From: Tubiluchus corallicola
Lineage: Eukaryota; Priapulida; Priapulimorpha; Priapulimorphida; Tubiluchidae
Reading direction: 5' to 3'
DNA length: 64,000 nt
Assembly: GCA_030141605.1 (NCBI GenBank)
Contig: JAQGDQ010000121.1
Span: 1-64,000, forward strand
The stretch's first letter is position 1. Each line of letters starts with the position of its first letter. Below are positions 21,101 through 36,100 of the stretch, piece by piece. The translations under genes were made by a program, and so were the position numbers. Under the pieces are notes generated by a model, which had not been told where the DNA came from, ran no database searches, and was given only the letters and a program-made list of their open reading frames with translations.

Positions 21101-24100
21101 GTACACTACAAGCCAGCATTCGATACTTATTAATATACTAAAATTGATGGTCATGACAGGCCACATTGGTCGATTTTACAGCATCACCCAAACAGTTAGA
21201 CAGGCAAGACGCTGTGCGAAAAGCGAAAATGTCACCACTCAGTTATTCCTCCCTCTTTACCCAAGTTTATAAATTAAGTATCTTTGAATAAATATAAACA
21301 TAACCTTTTATGCTGGGGAAAGTTTGGTAAAATGTTCAGAAATATGCAGCTATTAATAGGAGTTCGTTTATACCTACAATTAATTTGGTTATTTTACTAA
21401 GCGTAAAGATAAAACAAATACCTGCAGTATGTATTTATCTGTGGGGAAGTCTGTAGTACCAGGAGGGCTAAGCTCTGGTATTGGTGTATCATCTTCAAGC
21501 GCTTTGGCATACCACTTATGAATGTACTTTTCTTCCCAGTCCTACAAGAAAAAATGTGTTTGTGTTAACTAAAATAAAAAAAATAATTTTTCGTACAAAA
21601 CAACAATGTAGCAGCATTATAATACAGGTAGTATGAGTTTAACAACAATTTGAAAAAAAAAACTAACAGTAATAAAGAAAGGCACTTAAAAGTTTGCCGT
21701 AATTCTTATCAAACACAGATAAGGAAACCCATTTGCACAGCACTAGCAAACAAGTTCATATAACTAACATTATTTATGGAAATCCTTTAATATATGACAT
21801 TAAACTAGTAGAGATGTCTCAGTCGCATTTGGCATGCATATTATACATGATACATCCTTCTTCAATAGCTCGAAAACCAATTTGGAAGATGAAACTGCCC
21901 AGAAGCTGCCCAGTCACTTGTCCATTTCCTGGGCAGGCTTGCCAATGCTCAACTTAAGTTTAATAAGCACATTTCCCATGGAAAACACTGCGATCACTCG
22001 GGTAAAATTATTAGCAATGGTAATGACTGCAAGGCAGCATATTATTTGCCATACTTAACTCTTTGTCATTCATCAAAAACTTCAACATCTGATCAAAAAC
22101 AGTGAAGTTCAAATTTTGCATAAGAATTGTGTCACATGATTAGTTTCTAAGATGTTTACAAAAAAGATGTAAAATTACTATCTAAACCCACAACAAGAAG
22201 GTGATCATTGCAACAACAATATAACAAAAGAAAGTCGCAAACACAAAGTATTTTCGTGTAATGTGAAAGAGAGGCAGCAATTTTAGGGAAACACTATAAG
22301 AATGTACTAACTTATAAAAACAGGTATGGAAAGTTATTATAGTTATAGTTATGTATATAAATATACATCAGAAAATTTAAAACCAATAATAAACTTTCAC
22401 TACTTACTAATTGATTTTCAAAGATCATGTACAAGTCGGGTGATTTGCGATTTGTATCAAAGCCTTCAGAATTTAGCATATGACCAAAATGCACACGGTT
22501 TGTAACATACATAAAGTGGTGCTGGAAAAGAAATGACATGATGTCAAAATTAAATGATTCATAGACAATACAATGCTTATCATAAAAGGACAGAAAAAAC
22601 TTTTGGTGCAATCAGTTCTGATATTTAAATGAGTGAAATATTGCCATCTAAGCTGTAATCCACAAAAATTTTGTAAAAAATTTTCTCAGCTGTAGATAAA
22701 ATCGTTATAAAATTAACTAGCTTTTTTCTTTATAGCAGTGATGGACACTTCTTCTGGAGTTAAGACTCCAGTATAATTCATCTCTCATGAGAACTCGCAT
22801 GATGAAATGGAAACAATCTTCGCAGATAGTAACTCTAACTTGTAAACGTAAAATTACATTTAATAGAATATAAGAAATAGACGCAAAATAATTTCAAGCT
22901 GTAAATACAAATACATTAATAACTGTATTTTGGTCACATACATAAATAGTTAAATACAGTAACTGACTTCAGTCAACAAAAAATTGTGTGCTTACATGTT
23001 GTCTCATATGTTCCCCAAATGCCATGTCTGCATCCAAAAGTTTGTAGATATAAGGCTTCAATGGCGAAATCTGTTTTACTCGATCACCTCTAATCATGTA
23101 GCATGTGTGAACCAGGGCAATGTTCCACACACCACTGAAATGTAGAAGTTTATAATTAGAAATAGGAGGAGTTGAAAATCTATGATAATATGAAAACACG
23201 TCAAAGCTTAATAATGTGACGTCATTCAAAAAAAGACTGGTATGAATAATTTTATATGAAAAAATTTGCTTGAACAATATGATGACCTATGACACCAAAT
23301 GTACATAAGGTAGCTCACCCAATGCAGAACATTCAGCTAGAACAAATGTAAAAGCTGGCTCCTCCTCTAAAGTGAACACAATTATCACAGGTAAACATAG
23401 TAAACAGAGAAAACAATGATGAACTAGAATGGAAGTACCAATGTGCTTGGATCCAGAACATCCCATTTGCTCATTTCTTGTAAAGTTAATGGTTTCAATA
23501 AGAAACTCATTGGAAGCATTTACTGTTGTCACGGGAAACAGTTTTTCAGTAAAAATTTAGAATACCCATTGCTATGGCAGATCCACTTATACATTAGAAT
23601 GAAAGAATTTCTAGCAATGTAACAATTATAGGGCAGATCCATTTGGTCAGCAAAGGGTGATCAATAAAACAGGCATATTTTGGGGAAGGGAAAAATCGGG
23701 CTCCAATACGGTGATAGTTTTCAAAGACAAATGTGACAACAACAATAACAACAGGACTAAAAGCTTTAGAGATCTCGCCCTTTGTGCCGGATGCCCAAAT
23801 CTAAGCTCCAACAATGCACAAACTGAACTCACACATTTGTATGCAGCTACAATATACATATATATATATATATATAACACACAATAAACATCACTTATAT
23901 CACAAGTACCAAATAATTATAACAGAAAAATTACTGTATGAACGTTAAATGCTTCTGGATTTCAAATTAATTCGAATGCAGCAAACATGGCATAAAAAGA
24001 AACTTAAACACAGTGAACAAAGTCGAAGGTATCATAATTAAATAATCAGAACCACCCACATACAGGCTGTCAATGGAAGCTTCTCCTATTACCACATGCA

Positions 24101-27100
24101 CTTAAGCCGAACGGGCATAACCATATTGACTAAGTAAAGCAATATTATTATGAAGTTAGGCTACATAATCTATCGCGGCTAAGCAGCCAGAACAAAACTA
24201 ATGTTCTTAATAAAAGTATTCGGTATATGCAGAGGAAGTCATGCAGATTTTCTCAGGGAAGACACTACACAGATATTGGCAGAAGTCGAATTCATAATGA
24301 AAGTAACACCAAGTTTGACCTTATAAAAAAGCTACCAGATATGTTTTCACGCAGAAAGTCATATAGAACCCATCACAGAAGTACAAACGCACTGAAATAC
24401 TATACAATTATCTCAGACCTTTACCAAAAAAGGGCAAACAAAACAAAGTATAAAGTAAATTGAATAGCACCAACGAATTATCAGTAATGAAGCTACCTAA
24501 AATTTAAACCGAAAACACCTACAAAGTCTGCAGAAGCCATATAGAAACCATCACGTATGGAAATAAATAGAAACTATCACAGGGAAGCCATGTAGAAACT
24601 TAGAAAAACGACCAGAGAAGAAGGTTCGAAACTGTGGAAGAAAGAACACATGTGGAAACTCGGAGTTTGCTAGTATGCTCATTTCCACATAAAAACCCTT
24701 GAATCCTCATAAATTTATTGAAGAAACCATCTCCTTGCACAACCTTCATGGAAATATAGAAGTGTGCAGAAGTTTCACAAAAACCATGTATTAGTTCTCA
24801 GCAAGAAAGCTAAGCGCAGGAAGCCATACAGAGAAAGCTACGTGTAGAAACAGATAAAGAAAACATATAGATAACCCCAGAAAGAATATTATGCAGCCAT
24901 CCACAGTTCTCAAAACAATAAAAGCCGAACTCAATAGGAGAAAAGTGTACTAAGAAATGTCCTTTTCTTAAATCAGGCCCTAAAGAAGCCCTACAACACT
25001 CAAGGAGAGTACACGCTATTTTCCATGTTTAATGAGGCAACTCAAGGATATTCACTACTTCGTTTTTTAGATATTTTCACATTACACAATCAGAGTTTGA
25101 ACAGTATACATTCAATGATTAGTGATGTCAATCGGACTGTTTAGGTACACATGCTAATTATGGGCTAATTATAATCTTGTCTCGTACAGTTAAAATTTCT
25201 TGAATTTGGAAGATTTTCCATGCTAATTATTACTATTGCGACAACACCCATTCAGGCGAATTACCAGTTTTATTATCTGTATTAATCAGATGGTGATGAA
25301 CCTTTTAATGACACAAGGGTGAATGGTTTGAGCGTCATGTTCTGCAAACAATGGTCCAAAAAGTAATGACACTAGAAAAATGATACCTCTAAGATTATAA
25401 CACTCTGTGCTTACTTAGTTTTAGATAAACGTCAAAAAAACTTTGACTGTCCAAGGAAAGAAGCTAAAACATACATTGCAAATCTTTTATCAAGTTCTGC
25501 ATTTCAACCTAAATGGGCATGCGACGCAGCACACCCTCACCCCACGGGAAATGAGTTCTTCTGCAGCATGCAAAGATTCATCTGGAGAATCCGTAAAGTT
25601 TCTCCAAGCTGAATTGACGCCAGGAGTGCGATTATGAAGTGAAGGCAGCAAAGAGAGCGAACTGCGTAGGATACATGTTCCCAGGTAAGAATTTTACAAT
25701 AGAATAATTTCAGCTTTTGAGCAAAGATGTTATCAGTAATTAATTAGTGATCGAATTAGTTTTGTCAAGTCAAGTTTACACAAGTTTTTGTTGAGAACTT
25801 ATGGTTTCTAGAAAAAGTTTATTATCTTGTAACTGCATTATTAAAAATTATAAAAGCAAAAATCAAAATGTGCACATATTTAAACAATTAGCAACTAACA
25901 AGTGAACCTGAAGTGGTATTAGAAATTTTCTTTCTAAACTGCAAAAACAGATCTATGCGAAATTAAAACGCGCTTTCATTAGCAGTTACATCAAAGGACT
26001 AAAATTTATTTGGAACTTGGATACCGCTGTCAGAAAGCATTACTATTTTACATCATTTAACCGAGCCAAAGTTCTGCCAAAAGAAAAAGTTGTGTGAAAA
26101 GAAAAAATAGTTTCAAAGATAAAAGTAAACACCATAGTTTTTGTAAGGTATGTGTGTGTGTACAGTTGGATATCATAACATGTGTTAATTCACATAATAA
26201 ATGCCTTAGTGCGGAAAAATATATAGTGTTCAAAGAAGTATTTTGTTGAGCTACAAAATTGACACGTTTTTTTAATAAAGCAACATTTTACTTGCTGGAA
26301 AAGCATAATGCAAAAACAATAGAAATCTCTCCCTACATAATTTAAACACATGACAAAAAAAATTCAGTGGGAGATAGCAGCAACACACTGCTTATCATGA
26401 AAATAAGGTGGCATATCCAAAGGCACTTTTTAACTAGCTCACGAAAATGACAACCTGAACAACATCGAAAATTTGTCTGTAAAGAAACCTGGCAAACTTT
26501 TGTGGGCGTATTCATGTCTATAAAATGTACCAATTAATTATCATTTGTGTGTTGAAATGCTTGTGGGTTTCTAGGCTAAAAAATGTATATTCCTAACGTT
26601 TTTAATGTTTAAAAATGGGTGAGAGCAGTGTAAGAGCCATGTGCATTGCTTTGCCCAGACCTATAACATTCTTCAGTGTTCTCCGTGACTCCTATGAATA
26701 AAACACGAAAAAGGCGCCTGTGACATTACATCCCTCAAATTTACAGGAAAATGATTCTGAGAAAACGCCCGTTTTGAGCTCTATGCTTCTACGTCCTGGC
26801 TTCGCGATATCATAAAATTTAAATTGTAAATATTTGGCGTGGAAAACTTCAATTGGGAACAAATATGTATGTAATGGTGAACTAGTGGAAAACATGACGC
26901 AGTAAGAAAATTTACTGCTAACGCGAAGCTGTTTTGTCATAAATATCAGCGAAACCAGATCAAGTCGGCCGTTGAATAAACTGCTGCACAACACATTCCC
27001 TTTCAATGCTCCTGGTTCAGCCTGGTTGTTTACGTTTACCGGATTTTATTTACAGTTTCTCAACAACCCCTACAAGACGTCTCCCATAAAACGCGTGCTA

Positions 27101-30100
27101 GATTTGATCAAACAACTATCTTAATAGGGGTGGGATGAAATTCTATAGTAGAAGCATTTCTGACGTTTGACAAATTAGAACATAGTTCATTATCAATGGC
27201 CGAAATTTCAACCAATAAATAATCCACTGAGGTATTATTTAGACAGTTACGTAGGTCAGCTGGATGTAGTACTGAAGTAGGATTAGCGAACTGTCTGCTG
27301 TAAGCTTAGTGTTTGTAATTGCTGTCTATGTTTCTGTTGGGTATAGTCACCTACTTTTATGCGATATATTTGTTTGTAAAGTGACAATAGCTACACATTT
27401 ACTTACACATCTGTATCCAGAACAATAGCAATTGCATGGATGACCAAGTTCACCATGTATATGTAAATTTGTTCATATATTAATAGTATTTGGACAATTT
27501 AAACTGTATTTGGAATTTGCCCAACAGTTATGGTTTTTTATCAATAAACGAATAATTGTTAAATGTAATGGCCAAATGTCGCATTGTGTTTATTATACAG
27601 TAATGCTACACTATTAGTAATGGTGACACAAACGGATAATATTTCATTTTAATTCAGATTTTCTCAGAAGCGGCTGTTTTACTATTTCACATGTAGTGCA
27701 TGTACAGTCATTGCAGGCACTGTATCTTACGGGCAAACCTGCGCCAGTATAAGGCATCAAAATTTAACGGGCTCTCCCTTGCCCATACCCCACGAAAAAT
27801 CAAATTTACATGTCATGACAAGGGTGTTGAGGTAATTAGTGTAATTATCATAGTTTCATACCAACCACAAAACACAGAAATAATAACACTAAAAGAAATT
27901 ATTGATCAATATGGCATCTCAGTTTTCACAAAACACAAGTGTTGAACTGAGCTGAAAACTGAATGTGATAAAATCTCAGAATGTCAGAAATGCACACTAA
28001 CAACCATGAAGCAAATCAGGAAGTTCCGAAAGTCAATCAAATGAAAGTTCCAATTTTCAGATTCACAGGAGGTTAATTAAAGGCAATGACAAGCTGTGAT
28101 TCGATTCCACTACCTAAAGTTTATCATCTCTGTGTCCTGGCATATAAATGAAATCTTAAGCGCTTCTTGAATTAAGCCTGTTGGTTATTTGAACAAGTGC
28201 AACTCAAACAACAGTATAATGCGGATGAAACTGCAAAGTCTGATCCGAGGAAAAAGTAAAAACAAAAGATGACAGACAAAATGAAAGACCTTGTTTGTCT
28301 AATTTCTTTTTTCCTGCGATCAATAATTTAAGATCTGATGACAAAATAACTTCATCTCCAGAAATACCCAGTTTGCCAGTGTAAGACTAAGTGTCTTGCA
28401 GATAACATCTAAAATGATTACATTGTACAGTGAGAGCGCATGTCCCGCACGTGTAGTAAATGATATGCTAGTTTGCCAAAAATGCTCATTAAATTTTGTA
28501 TAGTGCAAGTCAAAGCAAAAGTAGCTCTGCCTGTTTTTTAGTGCAATAACAGAGCTAGTAATAGTAATTTTTGCATAAAGTCGTGACGATAATCGACAAG
28601 AAAAGGAAAGCCATTTTAATAGTGACAACCCACCAGAATAATGGGTAATCATCCAACGGTCAACTATACATTAATTTCTATCTACACTATCATAACTACT
28701 AGATGTGGATTACACCTTAGCAAAGTCTGACTAACAACTGACTACATACACTATAGAATTCCTGCCACCTATTCTAATTCTTTAGGTTTGTTGAGAACAT
28801 GGCAACCTACACACCTTGAAATAGCATTCCAACTAAATTTTTGTTACGTTGCACCATCTAGCACAACATTATGAAGTGTGGCACATGGTTTATTTCTAAG
28901 CTACTGTAGTTCTATGTAACCAGATGTACACAGTATTTTTAATGAGAATGTGAATGATTGTACTGTTTATTTATTTTTCAGACTGAGCCATACGCACATA
29001 GCAACTGCAAGGTTAATAAAATTAAGAGACTAACACGGACGAATTGATTTCTTTCCATAACTTAAGTTGGCAAAAGTGTGTTAACTACTAATAATACACA
29101 GAAACAGCAAAGTGAGGATAACTCAGATAACTTTGCACTTACTATAATAACAGAAGCAATACTCAAAGAAGTTGTGATAATACAGAGTACTACGGATGTA
29201 ACTGAAAAATAATTGATGTTGTAGCACAAGTGATTCACAATTATTGCTACAACAAATTTTTTGCTACTGTACATAGAACAAAGGTATAAAAATTCGGATA
29301 TAAAGGAACTTTAACATGGTCAGTTCAAAGAAAGAACTTTCAGTGGAAGTGATGCTTGTGGCGGTACTGCTTTATCTGATGATGGGCGTAGTGTTCTCAG
29401 AAAGGCCAAGGACGATGGCAGCAAGATACAGAGATGAATGCCGAGGCTCGGTAAGAATGCACTGAAATAACAATATAGCATCACTACCATCATTACTGAA
29501 ACATAATTTCTATGAGGGAATGTTGCAAAACAGGTGCAAAATTTGTGATCACTGGCAAGAAATCCCTTTTTATTGTAGACAAATAATAGAAATATCATTT
29601 TTTTACAATTACATGCTACACGTTTGCTTGCACTCAAATAGGTATCTGTCAAAAACAGAATGTGGCTGACTTGTTAAAGGGGAAGGAAAGAGATTTTAAA
29701 GTAAAGCCCAAAAAACTTTCCACACAAAGTTGCATTGCTTTGCATTATGCTTACTTGTTTGAAAGACATAAGTTATTGAAAAAAAATTCTTCATAGTTTA
29801 AAATATTCACAAGTGGTAAGACATCATTGTATCACCATCCCAGGGTACACCACTGCTTTACCAAAAAACTTTTTTCAAACGACCTACCAGAAAAATGGCT
29901 GCACTTAAAGAACATCAGCTCTTTATGCAGTATGTTGCATAAAATTTCAGAGCTTTTTTGAAAGAGTTTTAAACCTTTATTTATGAAAAGTGTTTTCTTG
30001 CCTTTTAAAGATAAATCAGAGGTAAACCAATTTTATCTAAAACTCGAAAAAAATGGTTTGCACAATATGCTGCAAAATCACCTATGCAGCAAATTGAAGA

Positions 30101-33100
30101 ACTCTGTTCTTTTCAGCAAAGGCCGGCAACAATTGTCAGCAGTTCTGTGTGGGCACAAAGCTTTTACATAGGAGACAAAATCAAACTTATGTGCTTTGCT
30201 TGTGGTCGCCCTCGTCCAAAGATTACCTGGTACACAGACGGACAGGAGATAATATTCCGTCCAAACATGAGAGTATGTGAAGTAGAATATTAGCATTTAG
30301 TTTATTGTATAACTATAGAATCATCATAACTATCTTCATGACTTTCACTGTTAGCAACACTATTCTTCATACAGTGATTGCAAGTGCTTATTTCATATCA
30401 ATTGTAAAGTTGTAAATAGTAAATATTCTGAACAGCAGCTCTGACAACAATGAACATAAAATCCAGCTTACACAGAATGATTGATATTCATGCTAAACTT
30501 AATAACAAATGTGAGAGGTCAGTAATACAATATACTGATCAGGTAAACGTAATCTCAAGGTTGCTGATTCGAATCTAATCTCTGGCGTTCTGACTTGATT
30601 ACATCCTCAGATAAGATAGCTTGCTAATGAATCTTCCATAAAGCCTTCAATCTCTTTGCTCTCAGATGGGAAGATGACATGGGACTTAAATGAATACTTA
30701 ATGTTTATTAAAGGGCAAATCACATTAAATCACATATTTTTTTAATGATGACAAGCTTTCCGTTTTAGGTAACAGAGTACAGGTACAACCGAAATAAAAT
30801 TAAGAGCTATCTAGAAATTGACCCAGCAACAGAGTCCAATGCTGGAGAATTCATGTGCCGGGCAAGCAACCGTAATGACTACGATGAACGGATTATTACT
30901 ATGACGGCATTGTACCCAAACGTACAAGGTAATACTGGATAAACACGATAACTGAAGAGTGAAAAACTAAAAATTTTAAATTTTAATCGCTAGTATTTCT
31001 CAAAGTCTAATGTGGTTAGAATACGTCAAATAATACAACATACTAACTGAGTGAGTGAAGAGTGTACAAACCTACTTAGTATATTTACTATTATTATTAA
31101 TATTTTTACACTCTAATATAATGACTATATATTAGCATGTAATTATGTCGGAAGACATTAATAAAATAAAAGGTATGTAATTAATATGACTGAATGTGTG
31201 AGATTATTTCTTGCCTCATTTCAGTGAAAGCAAAATAATGTTAGGTCATCTGATAATTAAAATACATCTCTGTAAATATTAAAGAAGGTTAGGTAGGAAG
31301 GAGCTGAATGTTGATTGCAGCAAATAAAAACATAAACAATTAAATAAAAAATGCAAACATCTGAACTTGTGCCTAGGAGTTATTCTGCCAAGAAGATTAA
31401 TTAAGCCAGAATCAGGCTGCCAATTTGCTGGAAGCTTCTACACAGAAAAACACACATATCTAAACATATAAAAGGCTGACGGTGAACACAAAACCTTGCA
31501 CTTAGTGCAAAACCTTAGCACTTAATTAATAACAGATTTTCAAGATAAAGGCAAGACTCCCGCTGAAAGTTTTTTTTTCGTTGGAATTCTTAATCAGAAC
31601 AACTTCAAATATGCTTAGTCACAGGCAGCAGTAAAAGCTACAGCAGTAGGCAAATGGCTTACAAATGTTTGGGTTCACGCTAAAATGGTGTTCCGGCGGA
31701 TCTCTGACTTTCCAGCCACTAATTTTCTCCATTAACAAACACTTGTACAGGATTTTCTTAAATTGCCTTTGTCAGTTAACAAGAGCCCTATTGACTAACT
31801 TTTGAAATCAAATTTGGCTAAAAGGAAGAAAAATTTACATTTTGAAAAAACTTGTGAAGAAAGTTTATGTTTTTTTCTTCCCGTTGGTTTAGCTTATATC
31901 AAAAGTTTACTACTAGTGATCCACCAACTTTCAAGTCAAATAATAAAATTTATTCACAAACTCTCTTTTATACTGAGAAAAGAAGTAAAATCCACACAGA
32001 AGCAAACTAACAGCAGTGGGAAAGCATACCAGTCTTAGTTACTGTTTGTTTTTTAGGACATGCATAAAATGCAAATATTTTATTATCTCAAAACTTTAGT
32101 GGAACACAACTGACGTAAATTAAAGGATGACAATTTTCCCATCAAACTGCATTAAAATACTGGGTACGATCGTATTAATAATAACAAAAATATGTACGGT
32201 TAAATAGGCATAATCAAGTAATTTAAAATGCCCCCTTAATACGTTAAATTTGCTTTCGTTTTAGTAACTATGATTACATCAAAAATTAACAATACTAATG
32301 TGCACTAATTTCATTTTGCACTTGCATTCTTTTAAGCTAGAAAAATATGACAATGTTAAAACTGTGCTGTAGATATAGTTCATTATGATTAAATTTTTGC
32401 ATATTGGATTATATTTTAAGTGAAATACTAAATGCTACTTTTTGATTGCTAATGCTGGAATAAGATGACTAACAACACGGTATGTTACCCTTAAGTCTGT
32501 AGAACACAATGCATGCTAATTGTGCATTTTAACTTGCAGGATGATTTACTGGAACTAGACTGGTACTGGAATAACCTGACTAACAACATGCTACCTCACA
32601 AACTGCTATAAAGATAGGCATGAAAAGAGCTGATAGAGTTGAAAAAAGACGAGCATATCATATGGCTCGTTTTCATTTTTCTTTTTTGAGAAAACACAAA
32701 AAGGAATAAAAGTTAATGTTACAAAGTGTTACACTGAATCAGCCTAAAGATCAATCTTTTAAACTGTCAGTGTGTACAAATATAGAAAATTTATGAGAAG
32801 GTTCAATGTGTACGTATAAGAGTCAAAGCTTTATCGTTTAAACAGTTTAATTTAAACTTCAGATGGTGAAGTATGAAGCATTATCAGCTGGCTAAGTAGT
32901 TACAGTAAAAATATTTGAATTGCGCAAAACTTTTAAATTTTGAATATCAATCAATTGACACTAATAAGCAAAATCATTTTTATTACAAATTTTACACCAG
33001 AATCAATTTCACCTGTTCAAAAAGTTAGCGAAAATAAAAAAATGAAATCTGAATAATTCTTCATAAACTTACATTTTTCTTTTTTCCACGATGTCTACAT

Positions 33101-36100
33101 AATCTTCTGATCGAGCATAAAAGCTTTCCTCAGTCAGTGCACCCCAAAAGTTTGACCACAGCTTGCCAGGTCGTACCAAAACTGGACCTAATACTGGCCT
33201 GCAAAATACGAGATACATATAGCCATAAAGTTTGTTAGCAAAAGTATTTGTGCTTTATTCAATAAGCAATGTTAAAAGGTAAGAAAAATTACTTTTCTAA
33301 GTGCTTAAATGGCATAACTTTTAAAGCACTTAGTCATTGTCAGAAAAATGTTAGGAACTACACTGTGTTCTATCCAATAATATTAAAACACATCTTTTCA
33401 GTTGAATTTTCCACCATCTGACTTGTATTTCATATACGCATAAATTTCAATCATGATTGCATTACTAATAACAGATTAGTTTATGAATACATAAAACCAC
33501 AAACAGGTTATTTGGTCAACCTTAAATAGCGTGAAAGCCCCGTCATAACGGTTGACAATTATGAAGACCCACTTGTGATGCTGCGAAATAAATTCATCGA
33601 TGATCATGGCAAAATAAAAAAAGAATTGCTTCTTCATTGCTGTCATTGGCTTCTTTCCTACTGTTCTACAATTCCTAGGAACGTGGTTGCATCCTCACAA
33701 ACAAACAAGTCCGAAATTAAGGCTGATGCAAGTATGACCATATTACGTCTACTACGTCTACAGAGACATTAGCACGATGGAGTAAATCTCGTAATACGAT
33801 TACACCATCCAAACCAAGCCCATACTGCATTTCTATGCTCATCTACTTCTTCCGCGATCTCATGAATATGACTTTGAATATGTTCAAAATGTTTCTGTGA
33901 CCATAAAGACCTTCAAGATTATAATGCATTTCTAACATTTCAACTGCGCCGTTACTAAGAACTAGAAGACCTCGGTTCTAGGGCTAATTTTCAAGGTCGC
34001 AGAGAGCTTTTCTGTGAAGGGACAGGGGTTGAAAGGGCAGTAAAAATGGTTAATATAAAAAGTTGTATTGAACTATAGTCAAAAAGTAAACTGTAAAAAT
34101 TTTGTTGCCATTGAATGTTCAGTGCAACTTAATGAAAAACTGAAAACGTGCCCATTCATTGTGGAAAAAATTATTATGCAATATTTTCCAAATAAAAATA
34201 TATTGCAAGATGTATATTAGATGGCAATAACGGGCAAGAAAATGTCGATGCCATAAAAACCTAAGGTGAGGTGTCCAACCGGGAGATGACATAATTAATC
34301 TAAAACGCGTTAATGTATTACTACTATCTAATGTTACAAAGCCCAGAAAGAATTGGAAAGAAGCTGCACACTGTCAGAAGACCCTGGCATACTATCTATA
34401 GGCCATTTTAGCATTTAATTTCAAACGGAAAACTTTTTAATATGAATTTAGAATGTCCTCAGAAACAAGCAATGAGTTTAGTACTGTTTTAAACATAGAA
34501 AACAAGAATCAATAAATTTAGTTTAGTAAACAAAAATGTTCAAAACCAAAATAGGTATACAGCAATCAACAGAATCAGATAAATACGGTAGCTAACACAT
34601 CACAAAGGTTTTTCTATATGAAATGAAACACTACCCTGATTCGCCGTGGTATATACTATTAATTAATCGTACTTACAAATTTTGCTCAATCAGTAACTGG
34701 ATTGTTTGCGGATTGACAAGCTGTGCTTCTGAGTCGACAACAAACAAGAAGTCGCAATTCTTCTCAACACAGTGATCCCTGTTTTAAAACAAAATATAAA
34801 TTGTACATTTAAAGCTAGAATTTAAATGAAGCTAAAAAATTAACAGCAATGATTCACAATTAAAATGTAAACCATAAATGCTACTGTTAATGCACTGCTA
34901 TTCCACTTGAAAGCTCCACAATGCATTACACGAAATGTAGTACAAATAAAGGTGCAGATTACCTGTACAAAAAAGGACTGACATACATTAATGTATTGGT
35001 GATGCCTATTAACACATTTGGGACGATGGAATGAAGTCACAATCAACAAATTTTTGAAATTATAACCTTGTCGAAAAGGAAAAAACGTGCAAAAGGTAGG
35101 ATAGAATCTGCATTTTAAAACTTTTCGACATAACATATGTCTCTAACAGATTTTGTAGCCCAGGATGTTTAAAACGTCAATTCCTATACATAACCAAAAG
35201 ATGAAAACTGCTGTTGGTACTCAACAACATTTTGGACCAAAATAATGAAAGGAATTTAGAAAAGTCATTTTGCTGCAAAAAGTGACTATACCCTACTCAA
35301 AAAAAATGCTGTTTGATGTTTTGGCCACAGATCCCAACATTTCTCGTAAGAAAATTCCCAATTTCACTAAATGCCTAGAAACGACGTAAAGCCAAATTTA
35401 AAGAAAATTATATTATAAGGGCAAACAATATGAAGTGCATAATGTCAACAGGCATTACTTACAAAGCTGCATTTCTTGCAAGCCATTCAGTAACTCCTTC
35501 CTCAGCATTTATAATCCTAATGCTCCTATACTGACTGCCATATTGTTCAATAAATTCCGCAATCTGAGGCACATGGAATTCAACCTGAAATATTGATTAA
35601 TGTTAATTATTTACACATTAACTGTAACAATAACTGCTAATCATTAATTTGTAATAGCCTGCATAGCTAACGATTAGTAAGAAAAACTAATTTAATGGCT
35701 TGGTGTATTTTTTGTTAAAAGCTTAAATCCGGTATATTATTTTAGGCAAGTAATAAAAAGATACAGTAAAACAAACTAATAGCATAAACTGCTAGAAAAA
35801 GGTACTAGAAATAAAATATATAAAAACTTCAAAACAATAAGACATCTTTCAAAAGTAATGTAATGCGTAAACACTCACATTAGACTGGACATAATCCAAG
35901 CTTCAACAACCAGCAGAGTAAAGACAAAATTATAGAACAGAACAATTTCCAAAGAATATCTGTTCATCTCAGTGCTCATCTCTAGTAGATAATCAAGTGT
36001 TACTAATACAATATTCTGCCTGCCAGTCCATAATGCTTTCACTGTATAAAATTATATTCCCGACAAAAAAGATACGCAACTAAACCCATGTGTAAAACTG

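Larger units (their letters stand above)
23135..33072. other. Large PLOD intron 13 (9.9 kb)
   Basis: Lies between PLOD exons 13 and 14. It hosts the oig-4-like gene on the other strand (29316-32730). Outside that gene it is AT-rich, with a (TA)n tract at 23857-23876 and a degenerate repeat at 24220-24910. From 25 to 29 kb I see no gene; the short open frames there have no recognisable motifs. Confidence 0.5.

Noticed and set aside
30929-30945. Readthrough end of the oig-4-like protein in intron 3
   Set aside because: A good acceptor and a downstream AATAAA favour the spliced exon at 32540, though the two proteins differ by only a few residues.
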